Below are positions 21,996 to 32,117 of a stretch of 64,000 bases of DNA, piece by piece (the stretch's first letter is position 1; each line of letters opens with the position of its first letter). The stretch is from Calendula officinalis (taxonomy: Eukaryota; Streptophyta; Magnoliopsida; Asterales; Asteraceae), in the NCBI GenBank assembly GCA_963853835.1, contig OY970822.1:89137135-89201134 (forward strand), in the 5' to 3' direction. The notes below the pieces were generated by a model that worked only from the letters and a program-made list of their open reading frames with translations, was not told the DNA's origin and made no database searches. A program made the translations under genes and the position numbers.

Positions 21996-23730
21996 TGTAA
22001 CACCTCAATTTTTAAAACAAAACATTTGCCAAAACATATCATTTTATAAATAGAAGAACCGTCCCAAAATACGGATTTACAAAAACCTTTAGTGTGAAAT
22101 CAGAGTATAAAGTTTCGGTGTTACAAAATATATCAAAACCAAAGCTAAGCATAAATCCGCTCTAATGTTCTTCTATTCTAGGCCCCGCATATCTCTATCC
22201 ATGCGTACCTATAACTCCGATCCAGAACCTGAGTACATAGCAAAAACAACAAGGAGTACGTGAGACACAAAAATGTCTCGTGAGCTACATGGGTTTAGAC
22301 CCCCGATAAAACAAGCAAATTTCACATTATATATAAACATATATGTATCTATGTATATATCTCATCATCATACGTCTAGTCACCCTATTGTGACTCTATC
22401 ATTCTTGCTTCCCTAGCAAGTCAATCTAGTTATTTGGAACACCTCCAAACAACCAGTCATCTCACATACTTATTAATCGGGGATCCCCCGCCTTAATAAG
22501 CCTCGTGGTAACGGCAAGAGGGAATCGCCCAATCTACCGTTACCCGACTTCTAGCCGGATCTCGTCTGGTAGCAAGCCTCCTAACACATGATGGTCCATG
22601 GGTCGATGCCCAATCCGCCCCATCCCAAGTGACCGGGGATCCCCCGAATCACCGCCACACTATCACACGTCATAACTTCTCGAGTTATTCCATCTAAGCC
22701 CTTGGCTATCTCATAATTCACCAAACAAGTTAGTCATAATTTTCATAATAATATATAACTAACTCTACATACTAATAGTCTACACAATTAATCAAATAGA
22801 CCAAATCACAAGTAAGAAAACATATTTCAATGGCTATGTACTCAGTAAAGTCCACACGTACTCACCTTAGCAATATAATGCTCCAACCGTATTATTTCCG
22901 CCGGTTTCCTTGCCCCAACAATTTGATCAACTCCAAGACTTCACCGGAAGCCTAATACAATAATCACAAGATTATCAACATCACATTCTACTAACAATGT
23001 GTCCATCTATCTCTAGATAACACTTATTAATTCATTTCCCCCAATTATGGTGATTTACCAAACCCTAGGTTTAACCAACCCTTAAGGTTCTTACAAATCA
23101 TAACCATACACTCGTTTCCTTTGATAATATACCATCTATTAAGTGCATACATCACTTATATCACCATAACCCATAACTCAAAGAGCTAGGGTTTCAAACC
23201 CATACACCCAAATACATAGATCTTACGCTACAAAGATCAAAGAGTGAAGATATACCTTTAATCTTCAACTAGGAGTGAAATCTACCAAAGATTTGTGGAG
23301 GAATCACTCAAGAACTGCACTAGAGCTCCAAAAATCGCCAAAGAGGTATCTAGGGTTTGAAAATAACACAAATGGCTGAAAACCCGATTTTAAAGCTGCA
23401 CGACACGAGTTCACGACGCGAACAATAGTTCGCGTCGCTAAGTCTGCGCTTTTCCAAACTTCGCGATCGCTAAGCCATCGCGAACTACATCGCGACCAAT
23501 GGCCCAGATCCCTGACCGGAGTTCCCGATCGCTAACCCAAGTTCGCGACGCGAACTTCCTAAGGCAGCAGAGCTGCACTTTTTCATCTTTGTCTCGACCC
23601 GGTTTCGCCCATAACTTTCTCATACGGTGTCCAAACGACACGAAACCAATTCCTACGTTCTTTAAACGATTTATCCTTCTTTATCAAAATTTTTATAAAT
23701 TTATTTATTTACAAATTTCGGGTCGTTACA
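21996..23730 (-). repeat. Gypsy element 2 5' LTR
   Basis: Near-identical partner of 15959-17693. Ends GGGTCGTTACA at 23730 and is followed by TTTCG and the leftover tip of the element 1 LTR, so GGGTCGTTACA appears twice in a row at 23720-23745. Dyad at 22262-22279. Confidence 0.92.
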
Positions 23731-23745
23731 TTTCGGGTCGTTACA

Positions 23746-23922
23746 TTGTGGGTTTTGGAAATGGGGATTTTGAAATTGTTGGTATTGAGGTTGTTGGTAT
23801 TGGGGATTTGGTGGAATGGCAGTGCCTGATCTGAGCAAATTAACATATGGCTCGAACTGTGCTAATCCAAGATTGTCTTGCGTGTTTTGGTTGGAATCAG
23901 GCGTGCCTTGGTTGGAATCCAT
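23746..23922 (-). pseudogene. Harbinger ORF1, 5' part
   Basis: ATG at 23920-23922 begins MDSNQGTPDSNQNTQDNLGL and leads into a Gln/Asn/Pro/Phe-rich tract of QYQQ and NPQFQNPQ-type units. It ends at the TTGTG duplication of gypsy element 1. The same repeat continues in the same frame at 7670 (YQNTQFQNPQFQ), which proves that the two parts are one gene split by 16 kb. The leader and the GC-rich Harbinger end occupy 23923-24263. Confidence 0.88.
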
Positions 23923-24480
23923 TTGGTAGTAAAATATGTGAGAAAAGATGGTAAAGGTGTGAATGGTTGTAGAGAGAAAGATGGTAAAGGTGTGAGTAAA
24001 AAAGATGTATTAGTGTGTGTATATATAGGGGAAATAAAAAATAAAAATTTTTTTTTTTAAATTCTAACGGTCATATGACCGTTTGGATGTAACGGTCGAA
24101 AAAAGGAGCATCTCCACAGCCGTTCTCTCTCGTGCTCGTGCCCACGGATCATCACCACCGCACCCCACGCAGTGTAGGGGGCGGTGTTCCCCGGTACACC
24201 ACGGCGTCGCCGAGCGGCCACCTCAGCCCCACGACCCCGGTTGAAGACCCACACCGCACAGTCTTAAGGACAAGATATTAGAAGATAATTAGTTGTGGGG
24301 TCTTTGTCAATAGTTTTGATTAAAATATAATGTTAGATTGGAGAGAAAGTGTTTTATTAGTGGAATAATTGGTAATAATATTATTTTATTAAGTGGGCCC
24401 CACATTTGAAAAATGAAAACTTTTTTGTGGGACAAAATTTAGAGGGGAAATGAGAACTTTTTTGTGGGACGATGGAAATA

Positions 24481-25748
24481 CATACTAAATTACATTACAT
24501 ACTACGTACTAAAGAATTTAATTTATATATTTTAGTTACCACTTAAATTACAACAATTAATAAATCAATATTAGGTTTAGTGTTTGGTCACTGCTACGTG
24601 GATACAAAAGAAGTTACTTTTATATGCTTCCCTCACTTTAATTGAAAAAACAATTTATTTTGTAAGAGCATAACTTTAAAAAAATTAAAAAAAAAATCCT
24701 AATTTCTAAATCCATTTGAACGAAAAGTGTTTTAAAACAAAATGAAAATAAAAAAGTAAAATGATGTTGTTATAAAACAAAACGAAAATAAAAATGTCAG
24801 GAAAATAGGGTAGATTGACTGATGGGTGTGGACACAGTCAAATCAAGATGTCATGGTGGGAAAAGTGATTTGTAATGGTAGTGTTAGACCAACCTTATTT
24901 TATGTTTTAAAAAGAAATAGAAAATAAATGATGAGATGCAAATTAAAATGGTGTGGTATATATTTTATAGATATATGATATGGTGTGGTGTAGTTACTGA
25001 GGTGATAGATGATGTGGCAAGATACCCCATAGTCTTAGCCCATAATAGATTTTAATTTTCAATTATGTAAATTCCACATTATTGTCATCCAAAAGTCTAA
25101 ATATATAGGTATTGGAAGTCTTCAAATATCAAATCTTGTCTCATGGTGGAGATTTAAAATTGAATGACAGACATTTTATCTGATTCTGCACTTTTATTCT
25201 TCTGTCTTTTTACTCAAACAACTTGTACTTTATGTTTTCAAATTTGTACATCTTCTCTTTCCTCTCAAATACTTCATCATCATAGCAGATCATCTTCTTT
25301 CTTTAAACCCTCATCATGAAAAACTTAGATTAAATTAAAAACATAACCTTCATTAGCTCAAAATTGAGCAAAAGACTCATCTTTATTCAAATCTATCAAA
25401 TACAAAATCCAATAGGAAAACCAAAATCTCATAGTCCTAATAAGAAAATCTTCATCATGGCGGATTGAGGTCGTAAAAACCAAACCAATCAGTGCTCTGT
25501 TCGGAAAAACGAAAGCGACGACAACTTCAAACATATGTTGGAAGACGAATGGTGAGCTTAACATCCAGATCTGTAGACCTCCCAGATATTCATCGTCTCC
25601 AAATCTTCATCCGAAATCTGTAACTTCTCCGGCATCTTGGTCTTCTCCGGCATAGGTCACATCAGTGGAGAGGAAGAGAAGAAGGGGTGGTGGTCATAGG
25701 TTCATAAGTTCAAAAAGTGAAAGAAGAAGGGGAATCACCAACATAGAA
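24481..25748. other. Non-coding spacer between the TE nest and P450 copy B
   Basis: AT-rich with no recognisable coding. It contains the small Harbinger-like MITE at 24887-25034. A CT-rich, more complex stretch at about 25440-25740 (catggcggattgaggtcg, acttctccggcatcttgg) is not P450 sequence and may be the end of an unidentified element that truncated copy B. Confidence 0.5.
24887..25034 (-). mobile_element. Small Harbinger-like MITE
   Basis: 148 bp flanked by TTA (24884-24886, 25035-25037). The complement of its right end, GACTATGGGGTATC followed by ccacatcatctatcacctcag, matches the left end of the Harbinger element at 6333. The other end agrees only in GAC, so it is a strongly deleted derivative. 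Confidence 0.55.
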
Positions 25749-25952
25749 GGACATACAAAAGATGAGATACTCAAGGAACATTGTATCTGAAATCATGAGA
25801 CTATATCAACCCATTCCCGGAGGCTTTAGAGAGGCCCGTGTAGATTTTAACTACACCGGTTATACCATTCCTAAAGGATGGAAGGTAAACAAATACAAAT
25901 ATAGAACTTTTAGCACTAAACTTGTGTTGATTGTGACATATTCAGCTATATT
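25749..25952 (+). pseudogene. Cytochrome P450 copy B remnant: exon 3, short intron, first bases of exon 4
   Basis: From about 25749 the sequence follows exon 3 of copy C (DIQKM-YS-N-VSE-MRL), including the K-helix ExxR (EIMR), and ends YTGYTIPKGWK with a GT donor at 25885. The intron is only about 61 bp (25885-25945); copy A keeps at least 192 bp of it. Exon 4 opens with CTATATT at 25946 and is then cut by a LINE. Exons 1-2 and the 5' half of exon 3 are absent, so this is a truncated relic. Exon 4 resumes at about 31825. Confidence 0.85.
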
Positions 25953-25957
25953 TAAAT

Positions 25958-28743
25958 GTTAAATGTCCTTTCTATTAATGCTCGGGGTCTGGGTAACATA
26001 GATAAAAGCAAGTGGATAAAAAATATGTGTTTTCAGAATAGTGTTTCGTTTTTGGGCGTTCAAGAAACTATGATGACAAAACCCAATCCGGTTCAAATCT
26101 ATATGGGGAGACTATCAATTCGATTTTTCATGTAGTTCGGCGAGAGGTCATTCGGGAGGTATTGTGTCCATTTAGGATACAACGGTTTTTGCTAAAGAAA
26201 ATATTGTATGAGCTAGATATTTTGTGATAGTATAACGACCCGAATTTTGTGTTAAATAAATTATGAAAAAAATATAATAAATAAGGACAAATCATTTAAA
26301 GAACGTAGGAATTGGTTTCGTGTCATTTGGACGCCGTATGAGAAAGTTACGGACGAAACAGAGTCGAAAAGGGCACTAAAAAGTGCAACCTTAGCGACCA
26401 GACTCAGATAGCGTCGCTATCTGGGCAATAACGTCGCTAAAAGTGGCGGGGGTGCAACAGCGACCCGAAATAGCGACCAGAGTGCTGAATAGCGACGCGA
26501 TTTGTCTGAACAGGTCATAAAAATCGGGATTTGGCTCATTTGAACACATCTTCCTCCCCAAACTTTCTCTCTTAAGTGTTTATTCATATTTTGAGTGGAA
26601 AATGTCGTTTGGAGCCGATTTTGGGGTCCAAATCAAGTGATTTTGCTTCCATTGTTCAAGATTAAGGTAAATCTTCACTTCTTTGTAGTTGTGGCTTTAG
26701 ATCTATGGGTTTGGAAGCTTGGGTATGAAACTCTAGATCTTAGGTTTTTGGTTAATGGCTAAATAAAGGTTATATACACTTAATAGATTGTATTTTAACA
26801 AAGAAAACATATGTATGCTTAAGATTTGTAAGAATTTAAAGATTGGTTAAACCTAGGGTTTTAAAAATCATCAAAATTGGGGGAAAGTGTTATTTAAAGG
26901 GTTTTTAGTAACAAAAAGGGTTTATTATTAGTAGTATCTGTTGTTGAACAAGTTGTGATTGTCATATTAGGGTTTTCGGTGGATTCTCGAAAGTGTGATA
27001 ACTTGTGGAAAATGAAGGATTGCGTTTGAAGAATACATTTGGAGCATTAATTGCTAAAGTGAGTACATGAGACTTTTAAACTGAGTACATAGCAAAGAGT
27101 TTTGAAATTACGTATGATATGTTATGGATCTTTATTAATAAATATTCAGATAAAGATAGTGACTGAAATGATAAGAAAGTAGGTATAAAGTGATACTAGA
27201 ATATGTCTAGTATGATTTATGAATTTGGATGTAAATATGTTAGACTAAAGTAATTATGAAATCCTTATTAACGGGCCATAATGATAAAGCTATTGATTAA
27301 AAGAATGTATATCGAGCCTTTATTAATAAATATGTAATAAGAAAGCATTTGACAATGATTTTATAATAATGGGTAATGATTGGTAAGATTTACTAATAGG
27401 ATTGATGAACGTACATATATAAAGATGAATATGATGTGACTAGTAATAAATTTGTATTCTAGTCGAAGGAAAGATAAAAGTATTATATTATCGATAAAAT
27501 AAGAAACGTACCTTATGAAATAAGTAAGTATGGACCTCCTAGTGTTCATAGATGCGGAAGTATGTGAGAGTTGCTAAAGATCGAGTCCACGGGACTTTAT
27601 GGATACGTTCACGCTATGTTTAACTAATTATATATTGTTATTATTAGATAACTAACTTGTTTGATGTTTGATGTAATAGCCGAAGGCTTTGACTGGCATA
27701 ACTGTTAGGTTGTGATAAGAGGTAGATGGTGGTGGCGCGGAGGATCCCCGGTCACTGAGACTAGTGTATATATGTTTATACACCAGACACGTATGGACTT
27801 CTAGTACGCATATGTTTACGTACTAGTCGTGGTATGATTCCAGTACATACATGTTTATGTACTTGATATGATTGTGCTTCTAGTACATATATGTTTATTT
27901 ACTAGATATGATTGTGCTTCTGATACCTATATGTTTAGGTATTAGATATGTTTGCTAGGGAAGCAAGGTTGATAGGGTCACAATAGGATGACTAGACGGT
28001 ATTGATGTAGTTTATATATATGATTATATACTTATGAAATGATTATTATTATTGGGGTCTAAAACACATAGATCTCACGAGACTATTTTGTCTCACATAC
28101 TACGTTTGTTTTGTGGCTGTGTGCTCAGGTACAGGTTCGAAGTGATAGAAGGTTGCACTAGAAGTAGCCTAGAGATGTTTAGCTCGGGAGCTCATAGGTA
28201 GATCTCGTTTGCCTATGGTTTTGATATACTTGGTGACACTGTATTTTTGTAAACTCTGATAAAGGCTTTAAAGTTTTTGTTAGACTGTATTTTGGACAAC
28301 ATGTCAAATATTGGGAAAAATGTATTTTATTATTTTAGAAAATGTTATTAAAATACGGGTGTTACATAGTGGAAAGGTCTTAGGTATAAAGTAATGAGAA
28401 GATGCATTTTATAAATATATACGTGCCTCAAGATGTAGACTCACGGAGTTGTATTTGGGATGAAATTCGTGATTATATGGACACAAACCCGGGTAAGTTC
28501 ATTATCTTTAGTGATTTTAATGAAGTGAGATATGAACCAGAAAGATTTGGATCAAATTTTAATGCTATCGGTCCGAATAATTTTAATAACTTTATTGACA
28601 CTTGTGGGTTGGTTGATCTTGATATTGGAGGCAGAAAGTTCACATGGATGAATAAGAGGGGGACGAAGATGAGTAAATTAGATAGATTTTTTATTTCGGA
28701 AAATGTGTTTAATAGTGATCCGGATCTGAAAAATAGATTTTAA
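25958..28743 (+). pseudogene. LINE endonuclease (EEP) domain, interrupted by a solo LTR
   Basis: The first part (25958-26231) shows LSINARGLG, FLGVQETM and then, after a frameshift, ARGHSGGIVS, standard motifs of apurinic-type LINE endonucleases, which nick target DNA. After the LTR the frame resumes near 28372 and includes INIYVPQD, FIIFSDFNEVR (catalytic-loop equivalent of GDFN), and GGRKFTWMNKRGTKMSKLDR (substrate-binding loop and D-R near the end). It stops at TAA 28741-28743. Lesions and the 2.1-kb insertion make it non-functional. Confidence 0.82.
26232..28366 (+). mobile_element. Solo LTR of a Tekay-like gypsy element
   Basis: About 2.1 kb with no internal domain, in plus orientation. 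It starts ATAACGACCCGAATTTTG (compare TGTAACGACCCGAAATTT, the complement of the element 2 LTR end) and ends GGGTGTTACA. It shares with the other gypsy LTRs the block aaagaacgtaggaattggtt (about 26297), a GAGAC/GTCTC dyad (28078-28093), a ggatccccgg motif (about 27743) and the gtgtgctcaggta block. TAGT flanks both ends (26228-26231, 28367-28370), probably the rest of a 5-bp duplication. Solo LTRs arise by recombination between the two LTRs of a full element. Confidence 0.85.
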
Positions 28744-28764
28744 AAATAAGAGGGGGACGAAAAT

Positions 28765-29226
28765 GTGTTTTATCATATCCCAATTTTGGTATCGTCAAGA
28801 AAAATAGATTTTGGTCCTACTCCATTCAGAATTTTTCATTCATGGTTGGAGACAGATGAATATAACGATTTAGTGGTAAAATGTTATAATGAATGCATGA
28901 ATTCTGATAGTCATCCTATGGTGAAGTTTAAAAATAAACTAAAGAAGTTGAAGCAATGCAGTAAAGAGTGGTCAAAGAATTTGGTCACTAATCATGGTGA
29001 GCTTTTGAACCAATTGAAAAATCAAATTGCTTTTATTGATGAAAGGATGGATAATGGTAGTGCTAATTCTCAAGAAATTGAATTGAGGGTGGATCTTCTT
29101 AAACAACTAAAAGATAAAGAGAGAATTGAAAACCTTGACACTCTTCAAAAACTTAAAATAAAATGGAATGTTGAAGGCGATGAGAATTCCGCGTTTTTTC
29201 ACGGTTTATTAAAACAGAGAAGGTGA
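28765..29226 (+). pseudogene. LINE ORF2 fragment between endonuclease and reverse transcriptase
   Basis: Open for 153 codons with PFRIFHSWLETDEYNDLV, a Lys/Leu-rich helical stretch, and LKIKWNVEGDENSAFFHGLL near the end. The last (W-x-x-E-GDENS-FFH) is typical of the region just before the RT domain in plant L1 ORF2. Frames before and after are offset, showing frameshifts. Confidence 0.8.
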
Positions 29227-29330
29227 AATCAGATGGTTGAGGGAGTGATGCATGAAGGTGAATGGCAAACTGAGCCAAATTTAGTGAAATCGGTTTTTTT
29301 TATAAATCAAAATTCGCTAATATTCAAACT

Positions 29331-30653
29331 TTGGATCCTTCTTTAGAAGCTGACAGATTCATCCGTTTAGATGTAGAGGAGGCGGCGAGTCTTGAAGAAG
29401 TGTGTACCATGGATGAATTAAAAAAGGTAGTGTGGAATTGTGGTAGCGAGAAAACCCCTGGCCCGGATGGTTTCAGTTTCAAATTTGTTAAAAGATTCTG
29501 GGATCTTTTAAAAGATGACATACTTGAATTTGTTAACTCATTTATTCTTTCAGGTCAATTTAAAGTTGGGTGTAATGCGTCATTCATAACTTTGATCCCA
29601 AAGGTTAGTAACCCTATTTTAGATAATGACTACCGCCCAATATCTCTTATAGGAATTCAGTATAAAATAATAGCTAAATTATTAGCATTGGTGATTGACA
29701 AATTGGTTATTAATTTGCAATCTGCTTTCATTAAAAGAAGACAGATTCTTAAAATAATTGATTGGTTTAAAAAGAAAAAGAAAAAACTTCTTATCTTTAA
29801 AGTTGAATTTGAGAAGGCATATGACTCGTTGAGTTGGGATTATATTGACTTCATTAAGGACCGTATGGGGTTTGGTTCTAAGTGGAGAAAGTTTATTAAA
29901 TCTTGCTTATCCGCGGCTAATTCATCGGTCTTAATAAACGGTAGTCCTACGGATCAATTTTCTACGCAGCGGGGAGTTCGCCAAGAAGATCATTTATCTC
30001 CATTTTTGTTCATTTTAGCTATGGAGGGGTTGCACTTATCTATCAAGAAAGCCATAGAGAAAAATTGGATTAAAGGGGTGAGAATTAACAGTCTTAATTT
30101 GTCTCACTTTTTCTATGCAGACGATGTTATCATTATTAGTGAATGGAATGGTGAAGAACTTACTAATGTTATGGAAATCTTACAAGATTGTTATAATGAA
30201 TCCGGGTTGAAAATAAATGTGCAGAAATCAAACTTGTATGGGGTCGGGGTCGGGAAGCAGGAGACTGAATCTATGGCATATCGTACGGGGTGTGCGGCAG
30301 GCGATATACCTTTCATGTATCTCGGGATACCGACGGGAGGTAATATGACGAAATTGACTACTTGGGATACAATGGTGTCAAAATTTAAAAAGCGTTTATC
30401 GGATTGGAAAGTAAAAATGTTGTCCATTGGCGGCCGTTTAACGCTTTTAAAATCAGTCCTTCGTAGTGTCGGGGTTTATTGGATGTCATTATTTAGAACT
30501 CCGGAATCTATTCTTGATAAATTAGAAAGAATCCGAGCTAGATTTTTTTGGGGAAGTCAAGATTTTAAAAATAAAATAAACTGGATAGCATGGAAGAATG
30601 TTTTGGCAAGGAAAGAAAAGGGAAGGCTTGGTGTAGCTAGTTTGAAAGCTTAA
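29331..30653 (+). pseudogene. LINE reverse transcriptase domain
   Basis: 440 codons carry RT fingers and palm: TPGPDGFSFKFVKRFW, FITLIPKVSNP, DYRPISLIG, GSPTDQFSTQRGVRQEDHLS (usually GVRQGDPLSP, so two key positions differ), the catalytic FYADD (about 30112-30126), then FMYLGIPTGGNMTK and IGGRLTLLKSVL of the thumb. It is likely inactive given the altered RQGDP motif and broken surroundings. It ends at TAA 30651-30653, after which the related sequence continues in another frame. Confidence 0.88.
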
Positions 30654-30853
30654 AATCTAGTTCTTCTTTTAAAATGGAGATGGCGATTTTTTATTGACAC
30701 AAATGCTTTGTGGTGTGTGGTTATTAAAGCTATACATGGTGAAGATGGTGGGGTGGTTAGTCAAACTGTTATCCGCCATGGGAATGGTACGTGGTCGCGT
30801 ATAATTGGGTCCTTGAAGTTTCTCCATTGTAATCTATTATTAACTAACAAGAT

Positions 30854-31701
30854 ATGAGATATGAGCTATTTAGCGGTGATAAAATTAAATTTTGGTCGGA
30901 TGTGTGGATTTCTTCTCAACCTTTGTGTGATGTATATAATCGGTTGTTTCGATTGGATAATGGAAATAATGATTATGTTGGTGATAAAAGGTTGGATGGT
31001 AGTTGGATATGGAATTGGAGAAGGGGGCTTAGAAGTGGTATTGAGTTGGAACAATTTTGTTTTTTGAAAGCTTTACTTGATCGAGTTTCTGTGGGGAATG
31101 GTTCAGATAGGATGATTTCGGCTCGAGATGTTCAAAATGGTTACTCGGTGGCTGATGCTCATAAATGTATTGATATGTCGTTACATCCGGGTATTAATTT
31201 GCAAACTCGATGGGTGAATCAATTACCTATAAAAGTTCATATATTTTTATGGCGAGTGATGTGGGACAGATTACCGACTAGACAAAATTTATCCCGAAGA
31301 GCATTGGAGATTGAGTCTATTTTATGCCATGTTTGTAATAATGGGATGTAATCGGTAAATCATAATTTACATGTAATGTTGCAATTCAAGTTTGGGCGGC
31401 TGTTGGTAAGTGGTGTGATATAACTTGTTTTTCGGGAGGGTCGATGGAAGATTGGTGTAATTGGTGCACGGGTTTGGCAACTAATAAGGCCCAAGAGATA
31501 AAGCTCCATGTTATCGGAATAACTACGTGTTGGATTCTTTGGCGTTTTAGAAACTCGTCTTTATTTGATGTTGGTAGTATTAGAAAAGGGGACGTTGTCG
31601 ATAGTATTATTTTCTTTTCTTTTAATTGGTTAACTCATCGTGATAAAGCTTATAAGATCACGTGGGTTAATTGGATTAAAAATCCGTTATCTAGTTATTA
31701 G
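30854..31701 (+). pseudogene. LINE ORF2 C-terminal region (zf-RVT)
   Basis: Two open pieces (30854-31351 and 31444-31701) show the post-RT region: IKFWSDVWISSQPL, then WVNQLPIKVHIFLWRVMWDR with a CHVCN half-knuckle (zf-RVT), and after a break LHVIGITTCWILWRFRNSSL. A short 3' tail and the A-run at 31811 follow. Confidence 0.8.
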
Positions 31702-31824
31702 CTTGTAATTGCTAGCTTCTTGTTTGCTTTCGTTTTATAATATTTTTGGAGGTCTTCGGGAGGGTGATGGCAATGCTGAAGCTCTACCCGTTGTCTTCTT
31801 CTTGTTGTTCAAAAAAAAAAATTA

Positions 31825-32117
31825 GAGTGCTTCAGCAACACATAAAGATGGGAATAACTTTGAAGATGTGGAACAGTTTGATCCATCAAGGTATGAAGGG
31901 GCAGGACCAACTCCATTTACATACATCCCGTTTGGAGGGGGTTCCGAGGATGTGTTTAGGGAAAGAATTTGCACGATTAGAAATACTCGTCTTCCTTCAC
32001 AACATTGTCACAAATTTTAAATGGGAGTTGTTGATACCCGATGAAAAATTCAAATACCATCCCATGGCTACACCCGCTAAAGGGTTTCCTATTCGCCTTC
32101 ATCCTCATCAACTATGA
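31825..32117 (+). pseudogene. Cytochrome P450 copy B, last exon (frameshifted)
   Basis: Resumes the exon cut at 25952: the DNA gagtgcttcagcaacacata matches copy A at about 201-220. It encodes SASATHKD, then EDVEQFDPSRYEGAGPTPFT and YIPFGGG. One extra base relative to copy A at about 31939-31942 shifts the frame inside the heme-binding loop. In the shifted frame the rest reads RMCLGKEFARLEILVFLHNI, then FKWELLIPDE and the end IRLHPHQL with TGA at 32115-32117. The heme cysteine is thus out of frame with the exon start. Together with the LINE and the missing exons 1-2, the copy is dead. Confidence 0.88.

Larger units (their letters stand above)
15959..23730 (-). mobile_element. Ty3-gypsy element 2, gag-only, nested in the 5' LTR of element 1
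   Basis: LTRs 15959-17693 and 21996-23730 (1735 bp each, about 15 differences by eye) are flanked by TTTCG (15954-15958 and 23731-23735). The tRNA-Met primer site is at 21981-21992 and a purine tract follows 17693. The internal part keeps gag and the start of protease (20338-21726) but no reverse transcriptase, RNase H or integrase. This matches the non-autonomous class called TR-GAG. It is clearly related to element 1 in gag and LTRs, so element-1-type machinery may have mobilised it. Fewer LTR differences than element 1 agree with its later insertion. Confidence 0.93.
7676..23745 (-). mobile_element. Ty3-gypsy (Tekay-like chromovirus) element 1, containing element 2
   Basis: Minus-strand LTR retrotransposon flanked by the duplication TTGTG (7671-7675 and 23746-23750). 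The 3' LTR is 7676-9386. The 5' LTR is 14258-15958 plus a 15-bp tail at 23731-23745, split by element 2. LTRs run TGTAAC...TTACA on the plus strand. A polypurine tract (complement of ctatctaccccttaag) borders the 3' LTR at 9387, and a tRNA-Met primer site borders the 5' LTR at 14243-14254. The internal region encodes gag-pol (9399-14008) with order PR-RT-RNase H-IN and a chromodomain-like tail. By eye the two LTRs differ at about 20 of 1710 positions. It interrupts Harbinger ORF1. Confidence 0.93.
6333..24263 (-). mobile_element. PIF/Harbinger element carrying only ORF1, split by gypsy elements
   Basis: The left end GACTATGGGGTATGGGC and the complement of the right end GACTGTGCGGTGTGGGT form 17-bp imperfect inverted repeats (13/17). 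TTA flanks both ends (6330-6332 and 24264-24266), the 3-bp target preference of PIF/Harbinger. Without the 16-kb gypsy nest the element is about 1.86 kb. It encodes a Myb/SANT-like ORF1 protein on the minus strand and no DDE transposase, so it would depend on transposase from elsewhere. Shorter derivatives with the same ends lie at 59417-60068 and 24887-25034. Confidence 0.88.
6296..24478. mobile_element. Stowaway MITE split by a Harbinger insertion (outermost shell of the nest)
   Basis: Left part 6296-6332 (CTCCCTCCATCCCACAAAAA...) and right part 24267-24478 (ending ...CTTTTTTGTGGGACGATGGAAA) join into a MITE of about 249 bp. Its order matches the complete Stowaway copy at 54028-54293, including the shared internal motif gattaaaatataa. 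TA flanks both ends (6294-6295 and 24479-24480). The right terminus has drifted (GATGGAAA instead of GGAGGGAG), fitting an old insertion. Everything between 6333 and 24266 is later insertion. Confidence 0.82.
25953..31822 (+). mobile_element. Degenerate L1-type LINE inserted in P450 copy B exon 4
   Basis: Contains in order an endonuclease domain starting NVLSINARGLGNIDKSKW (about 25958), a reverse transcriptase (29331-30653), a zf-RVT region (30854-31351) and an A-run (31811-31821) just before the P450 exon resumes. ORF1 is missing, so it is 5' truncated near the start of ORF2. Several frameshifts and stops make it dead. A solo gypsy LTR (26232-28366) interrupts the endonuclease. No clean target duplication is visible (only about ATT). 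Confidence 0.85.
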
